Positions 26,149 through 34,050 of a stretch of 40,525 nucleotides of DNA are shown piece after piece; position 1 is the stretch's first letter, and every line of letters starts with the position of its first letter. The DNA comes from Candidatus Peregrinibacteria bacterium (GTDB lineage: Bacteria > Patescibacteriota > Gracilibacteria > UBA1369 > UBA12463), in contig JAPLYO010000010.1 of NCBI GenBank assembly GCA_026395555.1, positions 1-40,525 of the forward strand, written 5' to 3'. The position numbers and the translations under genes are program-made. The notes beneath the pieces were generated by a model, which worked only from the letters and a program-made list of their open reading frames with translations, was not told the DNA's origin and made no database searches.

Positions 26149-27852
26149 ATGTCGTCATTCTGCAAAAAATGTAATAGTTCATTCGAAATTATCGAGAGCG
26201 ATCTCGCCTTTCTCGATAAAGTTGCGCCTGCATTTAACGGGATAAAATACGGAATAAATCCCCCTACACTCTGCCCCGACTGCCGACAAATTCGTCGGCT
26301 CACGCATGTGAATGAAATTAATCTCTACAAAAGAAAGTGCGATAAAACAGGAAAAGATATTCTCTCGAACTATCATTCATCACAACCTCATACGGTTTAT
26401 AACCAGGAATATTGGTGGTCTGATGATTGGGACGCATTGAGTTACGGCAAAGAATATGACTTCAGTAAGCCATTTTTCCAGCAGATAAACGAATTATTCT
26501 TACAAGTTCCTCGCCCAAGTCTCTTTACCGGATTTCGCTACGATGAAAACTGCGACTACACCAATTACGCCGGAAAAAATAAAAACTGCTATTTAATTTT
26601 TGATGCGGATTACAATCGAGATACCTATTACTCCTATAGCGCCAATCACGATACAAACTGCATAGATGGCTACCGTACGCGAGAATCTGAGTTATGCTAC
26701 GAATCAGTCGATTGCAAAAATTGCTACAATTGCGATTACATATTCAACTCCGTACAGTGCAACGACAGCGCCTTTCTCGATAACTGTGAGGGCTGCAAAA
26801 ACTGTTTTATGAGCTGCAACCAACAGCATAAGCAGTATTTTATTAACAATCGACAAGGTACAAAAGAAGAGTACGAAGCGCTTATGGTTGAGCTAAAAAC
26901 ACATTCTGGTGTTGAAAAATATAAGAAAGAGTTTGAGGAACTTCGAGCACGCACTCCGAAGAAATATCTTCACGGTACACAAAATGAAAACGTATCTGGT
27001 GATTACATATCCAACTGCAAAGATGTTCGAGAGTCGTTCGACTGCAACGATGTTCGCGATGGTAAATGTATCTATCAAAGTTTCGGATCCAACATAAAAG
27101 ATTGTCAGGACTGCGACGAAATTGGCGATAATGCAGAGCTATGCTACGAAAGCTCTAACTCCGGATACAACGCCAATCACGTTCTCTTCGGCACCAATAT
27201 CCTCGATCAAAATAGCGATATCATCTACAGTAATCACTGTCATTACAGCTCAAATTTATTTGGATGTATCGGATTGAAGCGAAAAAAATACTGCATTCTT
27301 AACAAGCAATATTCGAAGGAAGAATACGAAGCGCTGGTACCAAAAATTGTCGAGCACATGAAGAGTACCGGAGAATGGGGCGAACACTATCCCGAGACCA
27401 TATCCCCTTTTGCCTACAATGAGTCGATGGCAATGGAGTACAAACCACTCACTAAAGAACAGGCTCTCGCGCAAGGATTATCATGGAGAGAGGACGACAA
27501 AAAGAAGGTTCCATCAACATGCGAAATTCCTCAGTCCATAGACCAAACAAAGGATTCGATTACCCAAGAAGTACTGGCCTGCGTCACATGCGGAAGTAAC
27601 TACAAAATCATTCCCCAAGAACTCGAATTCTACCGCTCAAAAGGCATTCCCATCCCCAAAAAATGCTTCAAGTGTCGCCACTACGATCGCATGCGCACTC
27701 GTAATCCACGACAACTATGGGACCAAACCTGCACAAAATGCTCAACCCCAATTCGAACATCCTATTCTCCAGCTCGACAACGCTCTAGCAAGAGCGCCCC
27801 TTGGGGAGAACAGGTGCTTTGTGAAAAGTGCTATCTTGAGACGGTATACTAA
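26149..27852 (+). CDS. Cys-rich zinc-ribbon/solenoid protein, paralog 1
   Basis: 567 aa with about 35 Cys, no signal peptide and no membrane segment, so probably cytoplasmic. The N-terminal zinc ribbon is C5-x2-C8 ... C42-x2-C45 with a following RR. Next comes a KCDKTGKDI element (63-71) and the family hallmark WWSDDWDA (89-96). Two Cys/Asn/Tyr-rich repeat blocks follow, each ending in a conserved cap (the second is LFGCIGLKRKKYCILNKQYSKEEYEALV). A conserved GEWGEHYP...FAYNESMA segment leads to a C-terminal pair of ribbons: an intact CVTCGSNYKIIPQELEFY ... CFKC, then CTKC ... CEKC. It is the only copy here with an insert (QRSSKSAPWGEQ) in the last ribbon. It shares a transcript with the DUF475 gene. 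Function unknown. Confidence 0.85.
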   Translation: MSSFCKKCNSSFEIIESDLAFLDKVAPAFNGIKYGINPPTLCPDCRQIRRLTHVNEINLYKRKCDKTGKDILSNYHSSQPHTVYNQEYWWSDDWDALSYGKEYDFSKPFFQQINELFLQVPRPSLFTGFRYDENCDYTNYAGKNKNCYLIFDADYNRDTYYSYSANHDTNCIDGYRTRESELCYESVDCKNCYNCDYIFNSVQCNDSAFLDNCEGCKNCFMSCNQQHKQYFINNRQGTKEEYEALMVELKTHSGVEKYKKEFEELRARTPKKYLHGTQNENVSGDYISNCKDVRESFDCNDVRDGKCIYQSFGSNIKDCQDCDEIGDNAELCYESSNSGYNANHVLFGTNILDQNSDIIYSNHCHYSSNLFGCIGLKRKKYCILNKQYSKEEYEALVPKIVEHMKSTGEWGEHYPETISPFAYNESMAMEYKPLTKEQALAQGLSWREDDKKKVPSTCEIPQSIDQTKDSITQEVLACVTCGSNYKIIPQELEFYRSKGIPIPKKCFKCRHYDRMRTRNPRQLWDQTCTKCSTPIRTSYSPARQRSSKSAPWGEQVLCEKCYLETVY

Positions 27853-27864
27853 ATATGCTATAAT
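27836..27864 (+). promoter_or_regulatory. Strong promoter at the end of paralog 1
   Basis: TTGAGA, 17-nt spacer, TATAAT, also an extended -10 (TGC before the hexamer). It starts inside the last codons of paralog 1 and points toward the small terminator unit. It is the best -10 in this half of the window. Confidence 0.75.
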
Positions 27865-27868
27865 GCAG

Positions 27869-27887
27869 ACAGTTCTTGAGGCTGTTG
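27869..27887. repeat. 19-bp copy of the tRNA-like anticodon arm
   Basis: ACAGTTCTTGAGGCTGTTG occurs here and, in the same orientation, at 27968-27986. The two copies are 99 bp apart and differ at both flanking bases, so the identity is exactly 19 bp. Confidence 0.95.
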
Positions 27888-27923
27888 AAAAAGGAGGCGT
27901 CCATGCGGATACCTCCTTTTCTT
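27871..27923 (+). ncRNA. Tiny transcript antisense to the anticodon arm of the tRNA-like gene
   Basis: The unit runs from the predicted start (about 27871) to a strong hairpin terminator at 27889-27920, about 50 nt in all. It contains AGTTCTTGAGGCTGTTG, the exact reverse complement of the anticodon arm of the tRNA-like gene transcribed from the opposite strand 80 bp away. An RNA of this kind could pair with that tRNA, or the unit could be a relic of tRNA-gene rearrangement. Expression is not shown by sequence alone. Confidence 0.5.
27889..27920 (+). terminator. Intrinsic terminator of the tiny transcript
   Basis: AAAAGGAGG pairs with CCTCCTTTT (9 bp), with an inner TCC/GGA pair around ATGC. 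The stem ends in four T and CTT. The left arm also contains a perfect AAGGAGG, here read as terminator and not as a ribosome binding site. Confidence 0.8.
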
Positions 27924-27935
27924 GAAAGCCAAAAA

Positions 27936-28007
27936 TGGTGGAACTTACGGGAATCGAACCCGTCTCAACAGTTCTTGAGGCTGTTGGCCTCACCACGAGG
28001 AAGTCCC
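27936..28007 (-). tRNA. tRNA-Leu(CAA)-like gene with reduced D-arm
   Basis: The 3' half is convincing: T-arm ACGGG-TTCGATT-CCCGT, acceptor AAGTTCC, discriminator A and encoded CCA. The anticodon loop CTCAAGA has U33, anticodon CAA and G37; its stem has a C-A mismatch next to the loop. GGGACTT pairs with the acceptor (one G-U), but only 16 nt remain for positions 8-26 (CCTC-GTGGT-GAGG) and the variable region is 4 nt. Leucine tRNAs are normally class II with a long variable arm, so this 72-nt version is abnormal. It may be a degenerate gene, an unusual functional tRNA, or a tRNA-like RNA. Confidence 0.6.
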
Positions 28008-28104
28008 AATTCACTTTTGGCACTTCTTACGTTACCACCCACACCTGACAAACCTGTGAAAAATAATTGAATAATTGTTGCTATTTTTCTGACACCACAA
28101 AACG

Positions 28105-28113
28105 TGCTAGAAT
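28105..28113 (+). promoter_or_regulatory. Extended -10 promoter of paralog 2
   Basis: TGCTAGAAT. The hexamer ends exactly 6 nt before the ATG at 28120, so transcription should start at or next to the start codon (leaderless mRNA). Confidence 0.65.
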
Positions 28114-28119
28114 GGCCAC

Positions 28120-29808
28120 ATGAAGCTATCGCCAACCTGCAAAAACTGTTCAAAAACGTACACAATCGAAGACGAGGATTTACTTTTTTATGAAAAAATT
28201 TCCCCAACACTCAACGGCAAAACCCACATCATTTCTCCCCCCACTCTTTGTCCCGACTGCCGACTTCAGAGAAAAATGACATTCAGAAATGAACGGTCTA
28301 TATACAAAAGAGTCTGTAATAAATGCCAGAAATCGATCATCTCGATATATTCACCGGAAAATCCGTATAACATCTACTGTTCAAAATGCTGGTGGAGTGA
28401 TGCCTGGTCTCCTCTCGATTATGGTCGTGATTTCGACTTCAACAAAACATTCGCAGAGAATTTTTCGCAGCTCTGGAAAGAAATTCCATGTATAGGATTA
28501 TGGCTAATGAAAGACCAAAACTCGGAATACAATAACTGCTGTTATGACCTGAAGGACAGCTACATGAACTTCTGCTCCGATATGGGGGAGAATATTTTTT
28601 ATAATTATATCGTTGAGTTTTGCAAAGACATGACTGACTGCGCCTACGCGCAAAAATCAGAAATTTGCTACGAGTGCATAGACGTAACAGGAGCCTATCA
28701 ATGCTTCTTTTCACAAGATCTCGAAAATTGTCAGGATTGCTATTTTTCATCCGACCTTATTGGTTGCAGAAAGTGTTTTGGATGTCACGGATTACGTCAC
28801 AAAGAGGGCTATATCTTCAACAAAAAAGTATCCGATCAGGAGTGGGATACATTTATGAAAATGCTTCGGCTAACACGAAAAAATATTCAACACTATAAAA
28901 ATGAATCAAAAAAAGTATACCTAACCGTTCCGAAAAAAGCCGCTCATATATCACAATGCGCAGACTGCACAGGAGACTACCTTCGTAACTGCAATAATTG
29001 CAAAAACTGTTTTGATCATACCGGCGGGGAAGATAACAAAAACGTGATTTATGGCATTATGAAGTCAAATAATGTGCATGACTCATATGCATTTGGTGAT
29101 CTTCAGTGGGCCTATGATATTTTCGGAGGAGGAATTGGTGTCTCGACAGTAGCCTTTTGCCACTTTATTTTAGAGAATACCAGCGACGTATATTACAGTA
29201 TATTTTGCCAACAAAAATCAAATAATCTATTTGGATGTATGGGGCTTAGGCAAAAGCAATACTGCATTCTAAACAAACAATATAACAAAGAAGAATATGA
29301 AATATTAGTAGCACGAATTATCGAACATATGAAGAAAACCGGCGAGTGGGGCGAGTCATTTTCACCATCCATTTCACCCTACGGTTACAATGAAAGCCAT
29401 GCCCAAGAATGTTTTCCTCTCACAAAAGAAGAAGCTCTCGAAAAGGGCTACAGATGGAGCGATTACGAGATACCGACATCGCAGGCACAAACCCTCAAAT
29501 CTAATGAATTAGCGGAAGATATTCATGACATTTCCGACGAAATTCTCACGAAAGCTATCGAATGTGAAATAACCAAAAAACCTTTCAAAATTACAAAACA
29601 AGAACTCGAATTCTATAGAAATTTCGGACTATCCCTACCTCGTCGTCATCCAGATCAACGCCACCATGACCGCATGTCTCTGCGCAACCCTCGCAAACTC
29701 TTCGAACGAAACTGCATGAGATGCTCCACGCCCATCCAAACCACATACTCCCCCGACCGACCGGAGATTGTATACTGCGAAAAATGCTATCTGGAAGCGG
29801 TATATTAA
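28120..29808 (+). CDS. Cys-rich zinc-ribbon/solenoid protein, paralog 2
   Basis: 562 aa. N-terminal ribbon C7-x2-C10 ... CPDC. Unlike the other copies, the second ribbon is complete: RVCNKCQKSI ... YCSKCWWSDAW, where the others read CDxTGK and VYxxxxWWSD. Cys/Asn repeats (ICYECIDVTGAYQCFFSQDLENCQDCYF, then CRKCFGC) and the cap motif follow. In the C-terminal half the penultimate ribbon is degenerate (CEITKKPFKI ... PRRHPDQRHH), while the last (CMRC ... YCEKCYLEAVY) is intact. It has its own extended -10 promoter. It converges with the TrmB-type regulator, 2 bp between stops. Confidence 0.85.
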   Translation: MKLSPTCKNCSKTYTIEDEDLLFYEKISPTLNGKTHIISPPTLCPDCRLQRKMTFRNERSIYKRVCNKCQKSIISIYSPENPYNIYCSKCWWSDAWSPLDYGRDFDFNKTFAENFSQLWKEIPCIGLWLMKDQNSEYNNCCYDLKDSYMNFCSDMGENIFYNYIVEFCKDMTDCAYAQKSEICYECIDVTGAYQCFFSQDLENCQDCYFSSDLIGCRKCFGCHGLRHKEGYIFNKKVSDQEWDTFMKMLRLTRKNIQHYKNESKKVYLTVPKKAAHISQCADCTGDYLRNCNNCKNCFDHTGGEDNKNVIYGIMKSNNVHDSYAFGDLQWAYDIFGGGIGVSTVAFCHFILENTSDVYYSIFCQQKSNNLFGCMGLRQKQYCILNKQYNKEEYEILVARIIEHMKKTGEWGESFSPSISPYGYNESHAQECFPLTKEEALEKGYRWSDYEIPTSQAQTLKSNELAEDIHDISDEILTKAIECEITKKPFKITKQELEFYRNFGLSLPRRHPDQRHHDRMSLRNPRKLFERNCMRCSTPIQTTYSPDRPEIVYCEKCYLEAVY

Positions 29809-29810
29809 GC

Positions 29811-30566
29811 CTACTTCGCTACAAACGCCGTAGCGCCAAGCCAAGCAAGGTCGAAAACCGCCTTCATCGTATGAGCAAATGTTGAGCTCTCGATAATTAC
29901 TCCCAGTAGTTCATCCGGATTCAGCGAAACAATTCCTACCGTATTATTAAAAATCAAAATTTCATTCTCAAAAAGAAACTGGTCTTTGTTTACAAGAAAA
30001 ATCTCAATCAAATTTTGATCGTAGCCCTTAGGCAAAAATGGGTCTAACACGTGCACGCTCGGCACAGTTGTCGGCGATAAATAACGAACCTTAATCTTCT
30101 TTTCGAACCGATCTCGAGTATATTTCTTAAAAAAATCTGGAAAAAACTCAACGACGCTCTTCAGGTTGGTATATCCAAGAATCTCGCCAGATGCACTAAG
30201 CGACTCCTGAAAGACACGCTCCACGCCCTCACGTCCCTCGTAAGACCTCATCTTTGGTTTAAAGGCCAAACTACTCACCATCAAGTGCAATTGCGGCAAA
30301 AGCCCCTTAGCGAGGTTTACCTGCTCTTCGGCTTTTTTCAAAAACGTTTCGGGAGGTTCTGGCGCAAATGCACGCACACCATTTTTATTAAATTGGCTAA
30401 GAAAACCTTTTTTCTCCAAATTCTCCAGCGTATGATAGCAACTCACGCGATGTACCTTCGCTCTTTTCGCCACAATCGACACAGGACCGCCACCAATCTC
30501 CACGCACGCGAGATACACTCTTGCCTCTTCATCCGTCAGTCCTAACTGCATTAACTCTGTAATCAT
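29811..30566 (-). CDS. TrmB-family transcriptional regulator
   Basis: 251 aa from the ATG at 30566; the ATG at 30584 overlaps the -10 element and is excluded. A winged helix-turn-helix at about 1-75 (LTDEEARVYLACVEIGGGPVSIVAKRAKVHRVSCYHTLENLEKKGFLSQF) is typical of TrmB N-terminal domains. A coiled region (TFLKKAEEQVNLAKGLLPQL) and a C-terminal effector domain (about 105-240) follow. TrmB proteins are best known as sugar-responsive regulators in archaea and also occur in CPR bacteria. It sits between paralogs 2 and 3, so control of the Cys-rich cluster is the obvious hypothesis. Confidence 0.88.
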   Translation of the reverse strand: MITELMQLGLTDEEARVYLACVEIGGGPVSIVAKRAKVHRVSCYHTLENLEKKGFLSQFNKNGVRAFAPEPPETFLKKAEEQVNLAKGLLPQLHLMVSSLAFKPKMRSYEGREGVERVFQESLSASGEILGYTNLKSVVEFFPDFFKKYTRDRFEKKIKVRYLSPTTVPSVHVLDPFLPKGYDQNLIEIFLVNKDQFLFENEILIFNNTVGIVSLNPDELLGVIIESSTFAHTMKAVFDLAWLGATAFVAK

Positions 30567-30572
30567 ATTCAC

Positions 30573-30604
30573 ATTATACCACATGTTGTAGAATCTTTTC
30601 TACA
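30573..30604 (-). promoter_or_regulatory. Autoregulated promoter of the TrmB-type gene
   Basis: Extended -10 TGGTATAAT (30581-30573) ends exactly 6 nt before the ATG, giving a leaderless mRNA. Just upstream, TGTAGAA-N4-TTCTACA (30587-30604) is a perfect 18-bp palindrome between the -10 and -35 positions, an ideal operator. The -35 itself is poor. Confidence 0.7.
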
Positions 30605-30679
30605 CATTTTATGTCAAAAACTAGCGTTTCCAAAGCTATTTAAATAAAACTCAGCAAATACAGTTCACAAATCAGAACA

Positions 30680-30703
30680 TTATGAGACAATGGATACTCA
30701 TAA
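30680..30703. promoter_or_regulatory. Inverted repeat upstream of paralog 3
   Basis: TTATGAG-N10-CTCATAA, perfect 7-bp arms, ending 9 bp before the ATG at 30713. A weak -10 (AAGAAT) overlaps its right edge. Probable operator or leader hairpin for paralogs 3-5. It does not match the TrmB-gene palindrome. Confidence 0.5.
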
Positions 30704-30712
30704 GAATCACCC

Positions 30713-32392
30713 ATGAATAAATCTTGCCGACAATGTAATGCAGCATTCGACGTCACGGAAAAGGATCTAAAGTTTTACGATCGTATATCTCCAATATATA
30801 GCGGGAAAAAATATCTCATTCCTCCGCCAACACTTTGTCCAAACTGCCGCCAGCAACGCCGAGTTGCCCAAGCAAATCAGATGAATCTCTATAGTCGCAA
30901 ATGCGATCTCACCGGTGCAACCATAATCACAAACTTCAGCGCAGATAATCCACACAAGGTCTACCGCCAGGAAAACTGGTATTCCGATAAATGGGATGCC
31001 CTTGCATATGGCCGTGATTTTGACTTTAGTAAACCATTCTTTCAGCAGTTTGCCGAACTCTCTCTCATCGTACCTCGGCCGGCACTTCAGCGCGGCTACA
31101 CCTATGATGAAAATGCAGAGTACACAAACTATGCCGGTAAGAATAAAAACTGTTATCTCATTTTTGACTCCGATCTCGATCGCGATTGTTATTATTCCTA
31201 CAGTATTAACAGCTGCGAAAGCTGCATGGACTGCTACCGTGTGCGGAAAAGTGAGCTTTGCTACAGCTGCGTCGACTGCTCAAATTGCTATAACTCTTCA
31301 TTTCTCCAGGATTGCAATAATTGTTCCGATAGTATGTTTTTAAAAAATTGTATCGGATCAAAAAACTGTCTCATGTCGAATAACCTCCGAAACAAAGAAT
31401 ATATTGTAGAAAATAAACAAGTTTCAAAAGAAGAATTTTTGGAATACAAGAAAAAACTCACATCATATATGGCGCTAGAAGAAGCAAAAAAACAGTTCGC
31501 AAACATGAAACAACAATATCCCCAAAAGTCCATGCACGGACTTCAGAATGAGAATGTATCTGGCGACTACCTCACCAACTGCAAAGATTGTGAGAACTGT
31601 TTCGATTCCGATAATCTATGGGACTGCAAAAATGTATTTCAAGCATTCGATAAACTGAAAGATGCTATGGATATTCAAGAATGCGGTGACGGAGAAATGC
31701 TCTACGAATGCGCATTTGCGGGCTATGGTCTCTACAATGTATTATTCAGCGCCCACTGCCTCGGTGAACCAAATAACCTCACCTACAGCACGCACTCTCC
31801 TCATTCAAAAAATCTTTTTGGCTGTATTGGCGTCATGCACAAAGAATATTGCATCCTCAACAAACAGTACACAAAAGAGGAATACGAAGAACTTATACCG
31901 AAAATCATTGAACATATGCGCAAAACTGGTGAGTGGGGCGAATTTTTCCCTATAGAACTCTCCATGTTTGGATACAACGAAACTCTGGCACAGGATTATT
32001 TTCCGTTAACAAAAGAAGAAGTATTGAAAAAAGGCTGGAAATGGCACAACGAAGAAATAACAGAACAAAATCATTTAGGTCCAACCATGAAAACACCTGA
32101 CTCAATTGAAGAAACTGAAGATACGATAACGCAGCAAATTCTCCACTGTGAGGTAACCGGAAAACCATACAAAGTTATTCCTCAGGAATTAAAACTCTAT
32201 AAACAGATGAACATTCCCGTTCCCCACACATGTCCAAACGAACGTCACAAAGAGCGCATGGCTCTGAGGAATTCACGGACGCTTTACGAGCAAAACTGCG
32301 CAAAATGCACAGAAAAAATAACGACAACATACAGCACAGCTAAACCCGAAACCGTCTACTGTGAAAAATGTTACCTCGAAACCGTTTACTAA
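30713..32392 (+). CDS. Cys-rich zinc-ribbon/solenoid protein, paralog 3
   Basis: 559 aa. N-terminal ribbon CRQC ... CPNCRQQRR, KCDLTGATI element, WYSDKWDA in place of the usual WWSD, and the KNKNCYLIFDSD segment shared with paralog 1. The Cys ladder includes NCYNSSFLQDCNNC and SMFLKNCIGSKNC with an 11-12-residue rhythm. The cap (LFGCIGVMHKEYCILNKQYTKEEYEELI) and GEWGEFFP follow. The penultimate ribbon is altered (CEVTGKPYKVIP ... CPNERH), the last is intact (CAKC ... YCEKCYLETVY). It begins a three-gene unit with paralogs 4 and 5 (gaps of 8 and 9 bp), probably one operon. Confidence 0.85.
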   Translation: MNKSCRQCNAAFDVTEKDLKFYDRISPIYSGKKYLIPPPTLCPNCRQQRRVAQANQMNLYSRKCDLTGATIITNFSADNPHKVYRQENWYSDKWDALAYGRDFDFSKPFFQQFAELSLIVPRPALQRGYTYDENAEYTNYAGKNKNCYLIFDSDLDRDCYYSYSINSCESCMDCYRVRKSELCYSCVDCSNCYNSSFLQDCNNCSDSMFLKNCIGSKNCLMSNNLRNKEYIVENKQVSKEEFLEYKKKLTSYMALEEAKKQFANMKQQYPQKSMHGLQNENVSGDYLTNCKDCENCFDSDNLWDCKNVFQAFDKLKDAMDIQECGDGEMLYECAFAGYGLYNVLFSAHCLGEPNNLTYSTHSPHSKNLFGCIGVMHKEYCILNKQYTKEEYEELIPKIIEHMRKTGEWGEFFPIELSMFGYNETLAQDYFPLTKEEVLKKGWKWHNEEITEQNHLGPTMKTPDSIEETEDTITQQILHCEVTGKPYKVIPQELKLYKQMNIPVPHTCPNERHKERMALRNSRTLYEQNCAKCTEKITTTYSTAKPETVYCEKCYLETVY

Positions 32393-32400
32393 ATTTTTTC

Positions 32401-34041
32401 ATGAACAAAACCTGCCGAAACTGTACATCCTCATTTGAAATCTTTGCGGAAGATCGAATATTCTATACGACAATGAACGTTCCGGATCCAACAATGTGCC
32501 CCGATTGTCGTCGACAGCAGCGCCAATTATTTCGAAACTTCTTCAATCTCTACCACCGAAAGTGCGATATGACGGGAAAACAAATCATATCAATGTATGA
32601 TACTGATGCGACTTTTCCAGTGTATGAAATGCATGAGTGGTGGAGCGACAAATGGGATGCACTTGAATATAGCCAAGATATCGATTGGGAAAAACCTGTC
32701 TTTGAGCAGCTAAAAACGATCCATCAAAAAGTTCCGCGTGCAGCAATTATGAACTTCCAATCCGAGAATACGGACTACTGTAACATGTCCGGGAAAAGCA
32801 AAAACTGCTACCTCGTTTTTGGGTGTGTAGGAAATGAAGATTGCTGCTATGGGCATATCGTATGGCAATCTAGGCGGTGTTTCGACTGTTTATACGTATA
32901 TAAATCAGAAGAGTGCTATGAATGTGTAGACTGCGTACAGTGTTATAATTTAAAATTCTCCAATAGCTGCGACAACTGTTCTGACTCAGAGTATCTCATC
33001 AATTGTGCCGGATGCCGTAATTGTTTTGGATGTGTAGGACTCAAAAATCAAGAATACTACATTTTCAACAAGAAGTACTCAAAAATAGAATACGAACAGG
33101 AAATAAAAAGACTCAAGAATGAAAATAGCGACATCAAAAAACTTGCTCAAGAAAAACTCAAAGAACTTCAAAACCACGAAATCGTAAAATATTTTCATGG
33201 CTTTAACTGTGAAGATGTAACCGGTGATTACCTCTATAACTGCAAAAATGTATTAGATTCATACGATCTAAAGAACTGCGAGAATTGCCGCTACTGTGCC
33301 ACATTAGACTCATTTACGAACGTCTATGATTGTAATTTTGCCACTCCTCCCGCCGAATGGTGCTACAACTGTGTGACCGTTCAGGGATACCAACTCATCA
33401 GCTGTCATCTCGTCCAAAACTCTTCGGAAATGTATTACTGCGATCAGTGCTACAATAGCAAAAACTGTTTTGGCTCTCTGGGGCTCAAAAACAAACAGTA
33501 TTGTATTTTCAATAAACAGTATACAAAAGAAGAATACGAAATGCTTTTGCCAAAACTCATTGAACTGATGAAAAAAAATAATGAATGGGGCGAGTTCCTC
33601 CCGCCCTATCTCAGTCCTTTCGCCTACAACGAAACAATCGCCTATAAATATTTTCCGCTCACACAAGAGGAGACACTCGGAAAAGGATGGCGATGGAAAG
33701 ATATGAATGAAGGAAAATTCTACAAAGGACCACAATACGACATACCGGAAAATATAAAAGACGTATCGGATGACATTTGCAAACAAGTTCTCACCTGCGA
33801 GTTTACGAAAAAACCATATAAAATTATCCCCCAAGAACTCGCCTTTTACCGTAATCACGATCTCCCTATCCCCCATCTCTGCCCTGACGAACGCCACAAC
33901 AACCGCATGAAGCTGCGCAATCCGCGACATTTATGGGATCGCACTTGTATGAAGTGTAAGAAAAATATCAAAACCACATACGCTCCCGAAAGACCCGAAA
34001 CCGTATACTGTGAAAAGTGCTTCCTTGAAGCAATTTACTAA
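32401..34041 (+). CDS. Cys-rich zinc-ribbon/solenoid protein, paralog 4
   Basis: 546 aa from the ATG at 32401 (MNKTCRNC); the frame is open further upstream but that part overlaps paralog 3. N-terminal ribbon CRNC ... CPDCRRQQR, KCDMTGKQIIS, and WWSDKWDA. A dense Cys ladder (ECYECVDCVQCYNLKFSNSC, then DNCSDSEYLINCAGCRNCFGC) is followed by a second block with YDLKNCENCRYC and SKNCFGSLGLKNKQYCIFNKQY. The penultimate ribbon is altered (CEFTKKPYKIIP ... CPDERH), the last intact (CMKC ... YCEKC). Cotranscribed with paralogs 3 and 5. Confidence 0.85.
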   Translation: MNKTCRNCTSSFEIFAEDRIFYTTMNVPDPTMCPDCRRQQRQLFRNFFNLYHRKCDMTGKQIISMYDTDATFPVYEMHEWWSDKWDALEYSQDIDWEKPVFEQLKTIHQKVPRAAIMNFQSENTDYCNMSGKSKNCYLVFGCVGNEDCCYGHIVWQSRRCFDCLYVYKSEECYECVDCVQCYNLKFSNSCDNCSDSEYLINCAGCRNCFGCVGLKNQEYYIFNKKYSKIEYEQEIKRLKNENSDIKKLAQEKLKELQNHEIVKYFHGFNCEDVTGDYLYNCKNVLDSYDLKNCENCRYCATLDSFTNVYDCNFATPPAEWCYNCVTVQGYQLISCHLVQNSSEMYYCDQCYNSKNCFGSLGLKNKQYCIFNKQYTKEEYEMLLPKLIELMKKNNEWGEFLPPYLSPFAYNETIAYKYFPLTQEETLGKGWRWKDMNEGKFYKGPQYDIPENIKDVSDDICKQVLTCEFTKKPYKIIPQELAFYRNHDLPIPHLCPDERHNNRMKLRNPRHLWDRTCMKCKKNIKTTYAPERPETVYCEKCFLEAIY

Positions 34042-34050
34042 AACAACATC

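Noticed and set aside
27936..28007. tmRNA 3' end instead of a tRNA
   Set aside because: The element has an anticodon arm with U33 and a purine at 37. Its 5' acceptor strand lies only 72 nt away, with no tag-reading frame or pseudoknot region.
27903..28070. Small open frame after a perfect AAGGAGG site, reading MRIPPFLESQKWW...
   Set aside because: It runs antisense through the tRNA-like gene, and its amino acids are those expected from reversed tRNA sequence. The AAGGAGG is fully used by the terminator stem, and neighbouring genes do not use Shine-Dalgarno sites.
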